Assembly (NCBI RefSeq): GCF_006265115.1
Contig: NZ_SMDR01000001.1
Location: 1,488,001-1,552,000 of the forward strand
Source of the DNA: Arenimonas terrae
GTDB lineage: Bacteria > Pseudomonadota > Gammaproteobacteria > Xanthomonadales > Xanthomonadaceae
Direction of reading: 5' to 3'
DNA length: 64,000 nt
Position 1 is the first letter of the stretch. Each line of letters opens with the position of its first letter. This document shows, piece by piece, positions 27,141 to 35,848 of this stretch. The position numbers were made by a program, and so were the translations under genes. The notes below the pieces were generated by a model. The model saw nothing but the letters and a program-made list of their open reading frames with translations, did not search any database and was not told the origin of the DNA.

Positions 27141-29270
27141 TCAGGCGGTGACGGGCGAGGCCTCGGATGCCGCTAGTGGATCCGGCGTGACGGGGCGGCG
27201 CTCGACCCGATGATCGGCGACGATCCGGCCCTGATGCATCACCAGCACCCGGTCCGCCGACGCGATCGTCTCCGGCCGGTGCGCGATGATCACCCGCGTG
27301 ATGCGCAGCCGCCGCACGGCGTCGTTCACCTGCCGCTCGCGTTCGACATCCAGGTGGCTGGTGGCCTCGTCCAGGAACAGGAAACGCGGCTGCCGGTAAA
27401 GCGCACGTGCCAGGATCACGCGCTGGCGCTGCCCGCCCGACAGGCTGTTGCCCATGTCGCCGATCAGGCTGTGGTAGCCCATCGGCATGGCCACGATCTC
27501 GTCATGCACGGCCGCCAGGCGCGCCGCGGCCTCGATGCGCGTTGCATCCGGATCGACTTCGCCGAAGGCAATGTTGTCGGCGATCGAACCGGCGAACAGA
27601 GTGTCGTCCTGCATCACCGCGCCCACGGTTGCGCGGAACTCGCGCAACCCGATCGCCGCCAGCGGCCGGCCATCCACGCGCACCTGGCCTTCGCTGGCCG
27701 GAAGCAGGCCCAGCATCAGCTTGAGCAGCGTGGTCTTGCCGCAGCCCGAAGGCCCGACGATCGCCACGCACTCGCCGGCACCGATGCTGAAGCCGCACTC
27801 GCGCAGGACCCAGGGTTCGCCGTCGGCGTAGCGGAACCCGAGCCCGTCGACCCGCAGCCCGCGCTCGCCCGCCACTTCGGGCAGCCGCGTATCGGCGGCA
27901 TCCGACTCCGGCGGCGCCAGCACGACATCCGCCAGCCGTTCGCCGTGCAGCCGCAGCATGCGGAATTCCAACCCCTTGTCGATCAGGCCCGCGACCCGCT
28001 GCGCGAACTGGTCCTTGTAGGCCAGGTAGGCCACCAGCATGCCCACCGAAAACGCGCCGTCGAGCACCAGGCCGGCGCCGAACCACACGACCAGCAGCCG
28101 CTCCAGCCCGAACACCGCCAGATTGGCGCCCGACAGCCCGAGCCCGAGCCGCGCAAGCCCGACTTCAGCGTTGAGCGTGCGCGCCAGCAGGTTGGCGTAG
28201 GCGGACTGCCGCGACGCCTCCTGTCCGGAAACCTTCAGGCTCTGCATGCCGCGCAGGGTCTCCAGCAGGTGGCCCTGCTGCCGGGCCGCGGTGACCAGCT
28301 GGCGTTCGGTGCCGCGACGCAGCGGCCCGTAGGTCGCGGTGCGCATCGCGAGATAGACCAGCACGGCCACGCCGGTAAACATGGCCAGCCGCGGACTGTA
28401 GGCCAGCATCATCGCCAGCGTGACCAGGGCCATGGCGCCGTCGACCACGGCCTCCACCGCACTGGTGGTCAACGAGCGCTGGATCGCCTGCACCGCGCCC
28501 AGCCGCGACACCACGTCGGCCAGCTGCCGACGCTCGAAGAACTGCAGCGGCAGCCGCAGCAGGTGCGCGAACACATTGCCGGTCCACTGCTGGCCCAGCC
28601 GCGACGACAGGTGCAGCACCGCCGCACCGCGCACCCAGCCGGTCGCCACCTGCAGCAGAAGCAGTCCGCCGAAGGCCAGCGCCAGTAGCGACAGCAGGCC
28701 ACGGTCCGCCGACACCAGGACTTGGTCGATCACCCACTGCAGGTAGAACGGGGCGAGCACGACGAACACCTGCAGGGCCAGAGAGAGCCCGAGCAGTTGC
28801 GCCAGCGCGCCGCCGAGGCCGCGGATGCGCCCGGTCAGCTGCCGGAGACCGATCGCCGGCGGTGCGGCACGACGCACGAAGTCGTGGCCGGGCGAGAGTT
28901 CGAGCGCCACGCCGGTGAAGTGCGTCGACAACTCCTCCGGGCGTAGCACCCGCTCGCCAAACCCCGGGTCCACGACAGTTGCGCCGCGCCGCCCGCAGCG
29001 GGTCAGCACGACGAAGTGGTTGAGGTCCCAGTGCAGGATGCAGGGAAGGCGCAGCTTGTCGACATCGTCCAGCTCCAGGCGCAGCGGCCGGGGCTGCAGA
29101 CCAAGGCTCCGCGCGATGTCCGTCAGCCGGGCCAGGCTGGCGCCTTTCAGCGACAGGCCGAAACGCTGCCGCAGTTCCGCCAGGCTGCAGCGATGGCCAT
29201 GGTGGCTGGCCACCATCGCCAGGCAGGCCAGGCCGCACTCGGCGGCCTCCGCTTGCAGGATCGGCTTCAT
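27141..29270 (-). CDS. Peptidase C39 domain ABC exporter for double-glycine peptides
   Basis: This 709-residue protein both cuts off double-glycine leaders and exports the peptide. Residues 1-130 are the C39 peptidase with the catalytic cysteine in AAECGLACLAMVASHHG, histidine in LHWDLNHFVVL, and aspartate in VVDPGFGE. Six membrane segments follow (about 160-440). The ATPase domain has Walker A GPSGCGKTTL, signature LSGGQRQR, Walker B FLFLDEATSHLD and the IIAHRPETI H-loop. The ATG at 29270 overlaps the stop of the LspA-like gene. It is the last gene of a bacteriocin-type operon, and the 67-residue peptide gene upstream is the obvious substrate. Confidence 0.95.
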   Translation of the reverse strand: MKPILQAEAAECGLACLAMVASHHGHRCSLAELRQRFGLSLKGASLARLTDIARSLGLQPRPLRLELDDVDKLRLPCILHWDLNHFVVLTRCGRRGATVVDPGFGERVLRPEELSTHFTGVALELSPGHDFVRRAAPPAIGLRQLTGRIRGLGGALAQLLGLSLALQVFVVLAPFYLQWVIDQVLVSADRGLLSLLALAFGGLLLLQVATGWVRGAAVLHLSSRLGQQWTGNVFAHLLRLPLQFFERRQLADVVSRLGAVQAIQRSLTTSAVEAVVDGAMALVTLAMMLAYSPRLAMFTGVAVLVYLAMRTATYGPLRRGTERQLVTAARQQGHLLETLRGMQSLKVSGQEASRQSAYANLLARTLNAEVGLARLGLGLSGANLAVFGLERLLVVWFGAGLVLDGAFSVGMLVAYLAYKDQFAQRVAGLIDKGLEFRMLRLHGERLADVVLAPPESDAADTRLPEVAGERGLRVDGLGFRYADGEPWVLRECGFSIGAGECVAIVGPSGCGKTTLLKLMLGLLPASEGQVRVDGRPLAAIGLREFRATVGAVMQDDTLFAGSIADNIAFGEVDPDATRIEAAARLAAVHDEIVAMPMGYHSLIGDMGNSLSGGQRQRVILARALYRQPRFLFLDEATSHLDVERERQVNDAVRRLRITRVIIAHRPETIASADRVLVMHQGRIVADHRVERRPVTPDPLAASEASPVTA

Positions 29271-29770
29271 CCGATGCGCGGCCGGCCCGCGAGGTACTGG
29301 GCCAACGCGGTGACAAACGCCGGCACCAGCAGGGCCAGGCACAGCCAGGTGAGCACATCGCCGAAGTTGATGGCGGTGAAGCGGCCGCCGAGCACCCAAC
29401 CGATGTAGTTCGTCACCTTGGCGGTGGCCAGGGACTCGATCATGTTCAAGGTCAGCACGCCCGCCACCGCCCCCAGCAGGGCGCGGCAAAGCAGGAACCC
29501 CGTGTTGCCCGGACGGGCGCCGTATTCGGCGATGCGGACGCCGGCATAAAGCATGGCGAACACCACCGCGGCAATGCCGAACCAGGCCATGGTCGGCAAG
29601 CCGAAGGCGCGGACCTCGTTGTGGTGGTGCACGTTGCCGAGCAGCAGGGCGCCGTAGATCCGCGCTTCGCCCGGATTGAAAGCGAAGGCGGCGATCGCCC
29701 GGAACAGGGCGTCGCTCAGGCCAAGCATCATGCCGAGCAGTTCGGGACAGTTGCGGAACATCGTCTTCAT
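29267..29770 (-). CDS. Signal peptidase II (LspA)-like membrane protein, altered active site
   Basis: The 167-residue product has four hydrophobic segments and resembles LspA in its second half: GVLTLNMIES aligns with the G-x-x-x-N-L-x-D-R block, and VTNYIGWVLGG then TAINFGDVLTW with the V-x-D-F...F-N-x-A-D block. The second catalytic aspartate is kept (INFGDV), but the first is replaced by glutamate (NMIES). It may not be an active lipoprotein peptidase. It lies between the peptide gene and the exporter, with AGGAGG before its ATG, so a role in processing, immunity or export of the peptide is likely. Confidence 0.65.
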   Translation of the reverse strand: MKTMFRNCPELLGMMLGLSDALFRAIAAFAFNPGEARIYGALLLGNVHHHNEVRAFGLPTMAWFGIAAVVFAMLYAGVRIAEYGARPGNTGFLLCRALLGAVAGVLTLNMIESLATAKVTNYIGWVLGGRFTAINFGDVLTWLCLALLVPAFVTALAQYLAGRPRIG

Positions 29771-29782
29771 CTTGCCTCCTGG

Positions 29783-29811
29783 AAAGGCGTTGGCTGCGGG
29801 CAGCCAACGCC
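29783..29811 (-). terminator. Hairpin between the bacteriocin gene and the LspA-like gene
   Basis: A perfect inverted repeat of 12 bases (GGCGTTGGCTGC at 29800-29811 on the minus strand, its complement at 29786-29797, two bases between) is followed by only three T residues (29785-29783). It starts 8 bases after the peptide stop codon. It looks like a partial terminator or 3' stabiliser that would raise peptide over exporter synthesis. Confidence 0.6.
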
Positions 29812-29818
29812 GGTGTGC

Positions 29819-30022
29819 TCAGTTCGTCTTCGGCGGGCAGGTGACTTCGACCTTGATCGCTTCCTTGCTGACCTCGACCGAACCGCTGCAACCCTGGCTG
29901 ACGCCGTAGGCCACCACGACCAGGCCGCCGATCAGCAGCGCGCCGCCGATCACCAGGCCGGCGACAACCACCGGGTTGCCGCCTTCCACCATTTCCAGCT
30001 CGACATGGCTCAGTTCACGCAT
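29819..30022 (-). CDS. Class II bacteriocin-like peptide precursor with double-glycine leader
   Basis: The 67-residue precursor has a 15-residue leader MRELSHVELEMVEGG of the lactobin/cerein-7B type, ending in the GG cut site for a C39 exporter. The predicted 52-residue mature peptide starts NPVVVAGLVIGG, has a glycine-rich hydrophobic stretch of about 25 residues, two cysteines that could form a disulfide, and a lysine-containing tail. AGGGA lies about six bases before the ATG. It overlaps the adaptor gene by 13 bases and precedes the exporter. Target and activity are unknown. Confidence 0.85.
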   Translation of the reverse strand: MRELSHVELEMVEGGNPVVVAGLVIGGALLIGGLVVVAYGVSQGCSGSVEVSKEAIKVEVTCPPKTN

Positions 30023-31521
30023 GGCACATCCCTCGTTGAAAGCCCGCTGATTGCGGGCGGGCCCACCTCACCGCGCCTACCCAGGTAGGTCGCAAGACGG
30101 AACCACGGCGCTGTCGGCTCCCTGCTCCGTCGCCGGATCGACGTCGCCGCCACCGCAAGACCGCGCCGCGGCGCCATCGCGCGAACCGTCTTCACCTGCA
30201 TCGAGGCATGCGCTGCGGCGGAATGAGCGGAAGCTTCAATCGCGGCGCCGCCATCCGCCGACACATCGGCCCGCCCGTTTCCTGCAGCCGCCAGCTGTCC
30301 GCGCAGCGTCTGCAGCGGTTCGACCAGCCATTCCCACAAACGGCGACGCTCGCCCAGGATGTCCGCCTCCAGCACCAGGCCTGGCCGCAGCGGTCGCTCG
30401 GTTCCCGCGGCGCGCACGCTCTGCCGCTCCAGCGCCACGACCACGCGATAGGTCGGCTCACCGCCGCCCTCGCCCGCCGCCAGCGCATTGCGGCTGATGC
30501 GCGCAACGCGCCCGCGGTGCTGGCCGAACTTCTGGTGCGGATAGGCGGCATAACGCAGCCGGACCTCGTCGCCCGGGGCGATGAAACCGATGGCCGCACC
30601 GGGCACGGCCAGGTGCGCTTCCAGCTGGCTCGATGCCGGCAACAGCGCCAGCAGCGGCTGCCCGGCCTGCACGGCCTGGCCGGCGTGCACGAACAGCACG
30701 CCGACCGCGCCCGCGATCGGCGCCGTCACCACGGCCTCGCCGCGCGCACGCAGTTCGATGCGCTCCTGTTCGAGCGCAGAGAGTTCGCGCAGCTCCGCCG
30801 CTTCCGAGGCGGCCAGCTCCTGCGGAACTTCCCGCAGCGCCTGCTGCAGCTGCGCCCGCCGCTGGCCCGCGGCCGCACGCTGGCGCTGCAGCGCCTGTAC
30901 GGCCGCCTGCAGGTCGAGCGTCTGGTTCTCCTGCTGCTGCAGCTGCAGGTCGGTGACATAGCGCTGCGCGTGCAGCCGCCTGAACTTCTGCAGCGCCTGT
31001 TCCGCGAGCCCCTGCTGCTGCCGGCGCGTTACCAGCTCCGCCTCGATCTGGCCGAGCTCGGATCCGACCAGTGCCGCCTGCGCTTGAAGGCCATCTGCCT
31101 GGGCCCGCAGACGCTCGCGCTGGGCCCGATACCCGGACCGCGCACCCTCGCGGCGGGCCAGCAGCGAGCGTTCAACCGAATCGCGGGTATTGCCCACATC
31201 GCGCGTCGCGCCGGGAACAACCAGCTGCGCCAGCACGTCGCCCGGCAACAGGCGCTGGCCTTCCTGCACCGGCAGGTCGGCGACCACGCCCGACACGGGC
31301 GCGACCACGGTAGCCAGTCCCTGCGTCGGCACCAGCTGCCCGACAACGCGCGTGCGCCGCGTGTAGTCGCCGCAGGCCAGCAACCAGACGACGCCGGCGC
31401 AGGCCAGCAGCACGCCGACAGCCAACGCGCGCGCCGACACCGGCTGGTCGAGCACGACCTCGCCCAGCCAGCTGTGCCGGCGCGCCTGCAGGGCCTCGGT
31501 GCGGAACAACGGCAGGGACAT
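30010..31521 (-). CDS. HlyD-family periplasmic adaptor (bacteriocin secretion)
   Basis: HlyD-type adaptors link an inner-membrane ABC exporter to an outer-membrane channel. The 503-residue product has one membrane helix (about residues 33-50), two biotinyl-lipoyl half motifs (VVAPVSGVVADLPVQEG and VTAPIAGAVGVLFVHAG), a long glutamine/arginine-rich coiled coil between them, and a beta-barrel domain (FIAPGDEVRLRY). Normal homologues end near EPLQTLRGQL; here about 93 further residues follow, rich in Ala and Arg with no clear fold, and run into the peptide gene. It is first in the operon with AGAGG before the ATG. Confidence 0.9.
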   Translation of the reverse strand: MSLPLFRTEALQARRHSWLGEVVLDQPVSARALAVGVLLACAGVVWLLACGDYTRRTRVVGQLVPTQGLATVVAPVSGVVADLPVQEGQRLLPGDVLAQLVVPGATRDVGNTRDSVERSLLARREGARSGYRAQRERLRAQADGLQAQAALVGSELGQIEAELVTRRQQQGLAEQALQKFRRLHAQRYVTDLQLQQQENQTLDLQAAVQALQRQRAAAGQRRAQLQQALREVPQELAASEAAELRELSALEQERIELRARGEAVVTAPIAGAVGVLFVHAGQAVQAGQPLLALLPASSQLEAHLAVPGAAIGFIAPGDEVRLRYAAYPHQKFGQHRGRVARISRNALAAGEGGGEPTYRVVVALERQSVRAAGTERPLRPGLVLEADILGERRRLWEWLVEPLQTLRGQLAAAGNGRADVSADGGAAIEASAHSAAAHASMQVKTVRAMAPRRGLAVAATSIRRRSREPTAPWFRLATYLGRRGEVGPPAISGLSTRDVPCVN

Positions 31522-31548
31522 TCGTGCGCCTCTCTGGGCACGAAGTCT

Positions 31549-31567
31549 GGCCGCCGCTACGGCGGCC
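31549..31567. other. GC-rich hairpin between the pgpA and hlyD-like genes
   Basis: An 8-bp perfect stem (GGCCGCCG/CGGCGGCC, 3-base loop) lies between the pgpA stop side and the start of the bacteriocin operon. No T run follows on either strand. It could stop or insulate transcription entering from the convergent-looking spacer, but this is weakly supported. Confidence 0.35.
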
Positions 31568-31586
31568 GGCCCGGCGAATCAGCCGC

Positions 31587-32081
31587 TCAGCGGGGTAGGA
31601 AAAAGGCGATCAGCTGCAGGGCCAGCAGCGCATACACGCCGGCGATCGCATCGTCGAGCATGGCGCCGAACCCGCCGTGCACTTTCTCATCCGCCCAGCT
31701 CACCGGCCAGGGCTTGGCGATGTCGAAGAGGCGAAACAGCACGAAGGCCACGACCATCCAGGGCCAGCCGGCCGGCGCCATCAGCAGGGTGATCCACATG
31801 CCGATGTATTCGTCCCACACCACCAGGGACGGGTCTTCGATGCCGGTGCGGGTGATCACCCAGTGCGACGCCCACACGCCGATGCCGAAGCCCGCGGCCA
31901 GCACGGCCAGGTAGGCCGGCAGCGGCAGGTCCTTCATCAGGAACCACCAGGGCAGCAGGGCGGCCAGGCTGCCCACCGTGCCCGGGGCCTTGGGCGAAAA
32001 ACCCGCGCCGAAGCCGGCGGCGATCCAGCCCAGCGGGTGTTTCATCAGTTTGCGGCGGGTGCCGACCGGCAGCACGGCCAT
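31587..32081 (-). CDS. pgpA: Phosphatidylglycerophosphatase A
   Basis: PgpA dephosphorylates phosphatidylglycerophosphate to phosphatidylglycerol in the inner membrane. The 164-residue protein shows GAGFSPKAPGTVGSLAAL, VVWDEYIGMWITL with acidic active-site residues, FRLFDIAKPWPVSWADE and GGFGAMLDDAIAGVYA. The ATG at 32081 shares a base with the thiL stop (TGATG). It closes the nusB-thiL-pgpA series as in E. coli. Confidence 0.95.
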   Translation of the reverse strand: MAVLPVGTRRKLMKHPLGWIAAGFGAGFSPKAPGTVGSLAALLPWWFLMKDLPLPAYLAVLAAGFGIGVWASHWVITRTGIEDPSLVVWDEYIGMWITLLMAPAGWPWMVVAFVLFRLFDIAKPWPVSWADEKVHGGFGAMLDDAIAGVYALLALQLIAFFLPR

Positions 32082-33040
32082 CAGTGCACTCCCTGGAAAT
32101 GCTGGTAGCCGGCGCGCGGCGGCGCGTAGTCGGCGCCGTCGGGCGTGGTGCAGCGCAGGCCGGGTTGTGGCTCGAGCTGGCCGATGACGGTGGCGGTGAC
32201 GCCGCGTTCCGACAGCGCCTGTTCGATGGCGAAGGCGGCGGACGCGGGGGCGGTGAAGCATAGTTCGTAGTCGTCGCCGCCGGACAGCTGCAGCGGCCAG
32301 CGCGCGGTTTCGTCGAAGTGGTCGGCCAGGGTGCGCGAGGTCGGCAGGCGGCCCAGGTCGATGCGGGCGCCCAGGCCGCTGGCGGTCAGCACATGGCCCA
32401 GGTCGGCGGCCAGGCCGTCGCTGAGGTCGATGCCGGCGGTGGCCAGGCCGCGCAGGGCCAGGCCCGCTTCGATGCGCGGCGTGGGGCGGTCGAGGCGGTA
32501 GCGCAGCTTGGCGCTGAAGGGGCCGCGGGCGCGCCACTGCTGCAGGGCGCCGGCGGCGTCGCCGAGCGTGCCGGTGACCCAGACCTCGTCGCCGGCCTTG
32601 GCACCGTCGCGGCGCAGGGCCTGGCCTTCGGGCACGAAGCCGTGCGCGGTGATCGTGATGCTGAGCGGGCCGTGGGTGGTGTCGCCGCCGACCAACGAGA
32701 CGCCGTGTTCATCGGCCAACTCGAAAAAACCATCCAGGAAACCGTCGAGCCACACGTCGTCGGCTTCCGGCAGCGTCAATGCCAGCGTGCACCACGCCGG
32801 GGCGGCGGCCATCGCGGCCAGGTCGCTCAGGTTCACCGCCAGGGCTTTCCAGCCGATGTCGGCGGGCGCGGTTTCCGGCGGGAAATGCACGCCGGCCACC
32901 AGGGTGTCGCTGGTGACCACGAGCTGGTGGCCCGCGGGAACGTCCAGCAGCGCGGCATCGTCGCCGATGCCCAGGGCCACGTCGGGCCGGGCGCGCACAC
33001 GCGCGCGGATGCGTTCGATCAGGGCGAACTCGCCCGGCAT
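32081..33040 (-). CDS. thiL: Thiamine-monophosphate kinase
   Basis: ThiL phosphorylates thiamine monophosphate to the active coenzyme thiamine diphosphate. The 319-residue product has LGIGDDAALLD, VVTSDTLVAGVHF, LVGGDTTHGPLSIT, GIDLSDGLAADLGHVL and LSGGDDYELCF, the typical ATP- and Mg-binding motifs. The ATG at 33040 shares a base with the nusB stop (TGATG), which decides it over an upstream in-frame ATG at 33079. Confidence 0.96.
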   Translation of the reverse strand: MPGEFALIERIRARVRARPDVALGIGDDAALLDVPAGHQLVVTSDTLVAGVHFPPETAPADIGWKALAVNLSDLAAMAAAPAWCTLALTLPEADDVWLDGFLDGFFELADEHGVSLVGGDTTHGPLSITITAHGFVPEGQALRRDGAKAGDEVWVTGTLGDAAGALQQWRARGPFSAKLRYRLDRPTPRIEAGLALRGLATAGIDLSDGLAADLGHVLTASGLGARIDLGRLPTSRTLADHFDETARWPLQLSGGDDYELCFTAPASAAFAIEQALSERGVTATVIGQLEPQPGLRCTTPDGADYAPPRAGYQHFQGVH

Positions 33041-33501
33041 CAGGGCTTGCGCTGCGCCTGCGCCTCGGCCTTGCGCCATTGCGCCGCGGCGTGGTCGAGC
33101 ACGCCGTTGACGTAGGTGTGGCCGTGTTCGCTGCCGAAACGTTTGGTGGTTTCGATGGCTTCGTTGATCACCACGCGGTAGGGCACATCGAGACGATGCC
33201 GCAGCTCGTAGGCGGCGATGCGCAGCACGGCGCGTTCGATCGGGTCCACCTGGGCGATGTCGCGGTCCAGGAAGTTCGCCAGCGCTTCGTCCAGCGTGCC
33301 CAGGTTGGCTTCGACGCCGCGCACCAGGTCCTCGAAATATTCGAGGTCGGCCACTTCCATGTCCTGCTCGTTGCGGAACTGGTCGATCACCTTGTTGATG
33401 GCGGTGTTCGACAGCTGCCAGGCGTAGACGGCCTGCAGCGCACGGCGGCGGGCGCGGGAGCGGGCGTGCGGGTCGACGCCGTCGGGACGGGGATGCTTCA
33501 T
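33040..33501 (-). CDS. nusB: Transcription antitermination factor NusB
   Basis: NusB, with S10 (NusE), binds boxA RNA in rRNA antitermination complexes. The 153-residue all-helical protein shows [53 protein letters not shown] and [14 protein letters not shown]. It sits between ribH and thiL with ATGA and TGATG overlaps, the normal gammaproteobacterial order. Confidence 0.97.
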   Translation of the reverse strand: MKHPRPDGVDPHARSRARRRALQAVYAWQLSNTAINKVIDQFRNEQDMEVADLEYFEDLVRGVEANLGTLDEALANFLDRDIAQVDPIERAVLRIAAYELRHRLDVPYRVVINEAIETTKRFGSEHGHTYVNGVLDHAAAQWRKAEAQAQRKP

Positions 33502-33965
33502 GCGAGTTTTCCGATCAGGTTCGCCATCTCGATGATGACCAGGGCGGCTTCTTCGCCCTTGTTGCCGTGGTTGCCGCCGGCGCGGGCCTCGGCGTGGGCG
33601 TAGTCGTCGACGGCGAGCACGCCGTTGGCGACCGGCACGCCGGTGTCCAGGGCCACGCGCATCAGGCCGCGGGCGCATTCGTCGGCCACCTGCTCGAAAT
33701 GGCGGGTGTCGCCGCGCACCACGCAGCCCAGGGCCACGACGCCGGCATAGCCGATGCGGTCGATGGCGTTGGCGGCGGCCACCGGCAGTTCCCAGGCGCC
33801 GGGCACGCGGATCACGTCCACGTTCTCCGCCGGCACGCCGTTGGCCAGGAAGGCGCGGCGCGCGCCGTCCACCAGGGTGTCGGTGATGCGCGGGTTCCAG
33901 CGGCTGGAAATGATGGCGTAGCGGGCGGAGCCGGGGCTCTGCACGTCGCCTTCGTAGTGGCTCAT
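33498..33965 (-). CDS. ribH: 6,7-dimethyl-8-ribityllumazine synthase
   Basis: RibH condenses 5-amino-6-ribitylamino-uracil with dihydroxybutanone phosphate, the penultimate step of riboflavin synthesis. The 155-residue protein has [45 protein letters not shown] and the C-terminal [18 protein letters not shown] palindromic element (34012-34101) lies just upstream, between it and ribBA. Confidence 0.97.
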   Translation of the reverse strand: MSHYEGDVQSPGSARYAIISSRWNPRITDTLVDGARRAFLANGVPAENVDVIRVPGAWELPVAAANAIDRIGYAGVVALGCVVRGDTRHFEQVADECARGLMRVALDTGVPVANGVLAVDDYAHAEARAGGNHGNKGEEAALVIIEMANLIGKLA

Positions 33966-34011
33966 GGGGACGACCGGGGCGAAAGGTGCGCCAGTTTACC
34001 CCGCGGCCATC

Positions 34012-34101
34012 AAATCCGGGGTCAGAGTCGATTTATCTTCGGCCGTGGCAGGTGCCGTGGCCCGGACATCCCGAAGATAAATCGACTCTGACCCCGGATT
34101 T
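34012..34101. repeat. Palindromic element, copy 1 (31-bp arms, 28-base centre)
   Basis: Two perfect 31-base inverted arms (34012-34042 and 34071-34101), beginning AAATCCGGGGTCAGAGTC and ending TTATCTTCGG, flank a 28-base centre. Two more copies occur at 40879-40967 and 42761-42824. All lie between genes. The form suggests a non-autonomous mobile or REP-like element. Confidence 0.85.
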
Positions 34102-34115
34102 CTGGCGGGTTCTGG

Positions 34116-35204
34116 CTAGGGGGTGACGTATTCGACCACTTCCAGGCCGTAACCGGCCAGGCCGACCTGGCGGCGCGGCGTGCCCAGCACCCGCAGCTTG
34201 CCCAGGCCCAGGTCGGCCAGGATCTGGGCGCCGGCGCCGTTGCGGCGCCATTCCCGGGTCTTGGGCGCGGCGGCCTGGTCGGTTTCGGTGATGCGGGCCA
34301 GCAGGTCGTCGGGGCTGACCGGTTCGGACAGCATCACCACCACGCCCTCGCCCGCCGCGGCCACGGCCGCCAGGGCCTGGCCGGCGCTGACGCCGAAATC
34401 GGGGCGGCGCCAGGCCAGCACGTCCGACAGCGGGTTCTTGACGTGCACCCGCACCAGCGTCGGTTTGTCCGCGGTCGGCTGGCCGTGCACCAGGGCGAAA
34501 TGCAGGTCGCGGCTGACGCGGTCGCGGTAGGTCACCAGGGTGAACGGGCCGTGCGCGGTGTCGATCGCGCGTTCGTCCACGCGCTCGACCGTGTGTTCGG
34601 TTTCCAGGCGGTAGCGGATCAGCTCTTCGATCGAGCCGATCTTCAGGCCGTGTTCCTTCGCGAACTTCTCGAGCTCCGGACGGCGCGCCATCGAACCGTC
34701 GGCATTGAGGATCTCCACCAGCACGCCCGCCGGCTCCAGCCCCGCCAGCAGGGCCAGGTCGCTGGCCGCCTCGGTGTGGCCGCTGCGGGTCAGCACGCCG
34801 CCCGGCTGGGCCATCAGCGGGAAGATGTGGCCCGGCTGGGTCAGGTCCTCGGCGCCGGCATCCGGGCGCACCGCGGTGCGGATGGTGTGGGCGCGGTCGT
34901 AGGCGCTGATGCCGGTGGTTACGCCCTCGGCCGCTTCGATGCTGACGGTGAAATTGGTGTGGTAGGGCGAGTTGTTGTCGCGCACCATCGGGCCCAGGCC
35001 CAGCTGGCGGCAGCGTTCGCGGGTCAGCGACAGGCAGACCAGGCCGCGCGCGTGCGTGACCATGAAGTTGATGTCGCCGGGCCGCACCAGTTCGGCGGCC
35101 ATGATCAGGTCGCCTTCGTTCTCGCGGTCCTCGTCGTCGACGATGACCACCATGCGGCCCTGGCGGATCTCTTCCAGCAGTTCGGGAACGGTGGCGAAGC
35201 TCAT
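34116..35204 (-). CDS. ribBA: 3,4-dihydroxy-2-butanone-4-phosphate synthase with degenerate GTP cyclohydrolase II domain
   Basis: The 362-residue protein begins with an intact RibB domain (to about residue 205): [20 protein letters not shown], then [20 protein letters not shown] and [13 protein letters not shown], which makes the four-carbon unit of riboflavin. The remaining 155 residues align in position with GTP cyclohydrolase II, but contain no cysteine at all, so the zinc site (normally a C...C-x-C set) is missing. Only the RibB step is expected. Start at 35204 overlaps the riboflavin synthase stop (ATGA). Confidence 0.95.
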   Translation of the reverse strand: MSFATVPELLEEIRQGRMVVIVDDEDRENEGDLIMAAELVRPGDINFMVTHARGLVCLSLTRERCRQLGLGPMVRDNNSPYHTNFTVSIEAAEGVTTGISAYDRAHTIRTAVRPDAGAEDLTQPGHIFPLMAQPGGVLTRSGHTEAASDLALLAGLEPAGVLVEILNADGSMARRPELEKFAKEHGLKIGSIEELIRYRLETEHTVERVDERAIDTAHGPFTLVTYRDRVSRDLHFALVHGQPTADKPTLVRVHVKNPLSDVLAWRRPDFGVSAGQALAAVAAAGEGVVVMLSEPVSPDDLLARITETDQAAAPKTREWRRNGAGAQILADLGLGKLRVLGTPRRQVGLAGYGLEVVEYVTP

Positions 35205-35806
35205 GCCTTTTCCTCGCGAGCCACCAGCAGGCGCTCGACGTAGCGGGCGACGGTGTCGACCTCGAGATTGACGGCGGCGCCGACGGCGGTTTCGCCGAAG
35301 GCGGTGTGGGCGACGGTGTGCGGCACCAGGTTCACTTCGAAACCGCCGGCGTCCACGGCATTCACGGTGAGGCTGGTGCCGTCCACCGCGATCGAGCCCT
35401 TCACCGCGACATAGCGCAGCACCGACGCCGGCGCGCTGAAGCGCCAACGCTGGCTGCGGCCGTCGTCCCAGACCTTGTCGACCTTGCCGACGGCGTCGAC
35501 ATGACCGGAGACCAGGTGGCCACCCAGGCGGTCGGTCGGCAGCAGCGAACGTTCCAGGTTCACCGCACTCCCCTCCTCCAGTGCGCCCAGCGTGGTCAGG
35601 GCCAACGTCTCGTTCGACACGTCCGCATCCCAGCCTTCGGCATCGAAGGCGACGACCGTCAGGCAGCAGCCGCTGACGGCGATGGACTCGCCCAGGGCGA
35701 TGTCGTGCGCGGGCATCGTGCCCCAGGAAAAGCGCAGGCGCTGGTCGCCGCCGCGGGTCTCGCGGGCGACCAGGCGGCCGACGGATTGGATCAGGCCAGT
35801 GAACAT
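35201..35806 (-). CDS. ribE: Riboflavin synthase, alpha subunit
   Basis: This enzyme dismutates two lumazine molecules to riboflavin. The 201-residue protein is a tandem duplication: [26 protein letters not shown] and [11 protein letters not shown] in the first half, repeated as [22 protein letters not shown] and [11 protein letters not shown] in the second. It heads the ribE-ribBA overlap pair, after a 117-base gap from ribD. Confidence 0.96.
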   Translation of the reverse strand: MFTGLIQSVGRLVARETRGGDQRLRFSWGTMPAHDIALGESIAVSGCCLTVVAFDAEGWDADVSNETLALTTLGALEEGSAVNLERSLLPTDRLGGHLVSGHVDAVGKVDKVWDDGRSQRWRFSAPASVLRYVAVKGSIAVDGTSLTVNAVDAGGFEVNLVPHTVAHTAFGETAVGAAVNLEVDTVARYVERLLVAREEKA

Positions 35807-35848
35807 GAGCAGGACCAGAGGCCGGCCGAAGCGGCGGGCGGGGCCGTC

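Noticed and set aside
34012-34101. Palindromic element copy 1 as an ordinary Rho-independent terminator
   Set aside because: Arms of 31 bases, no T run, and the same sequence also lies in a divergent promoter region (copy 2).
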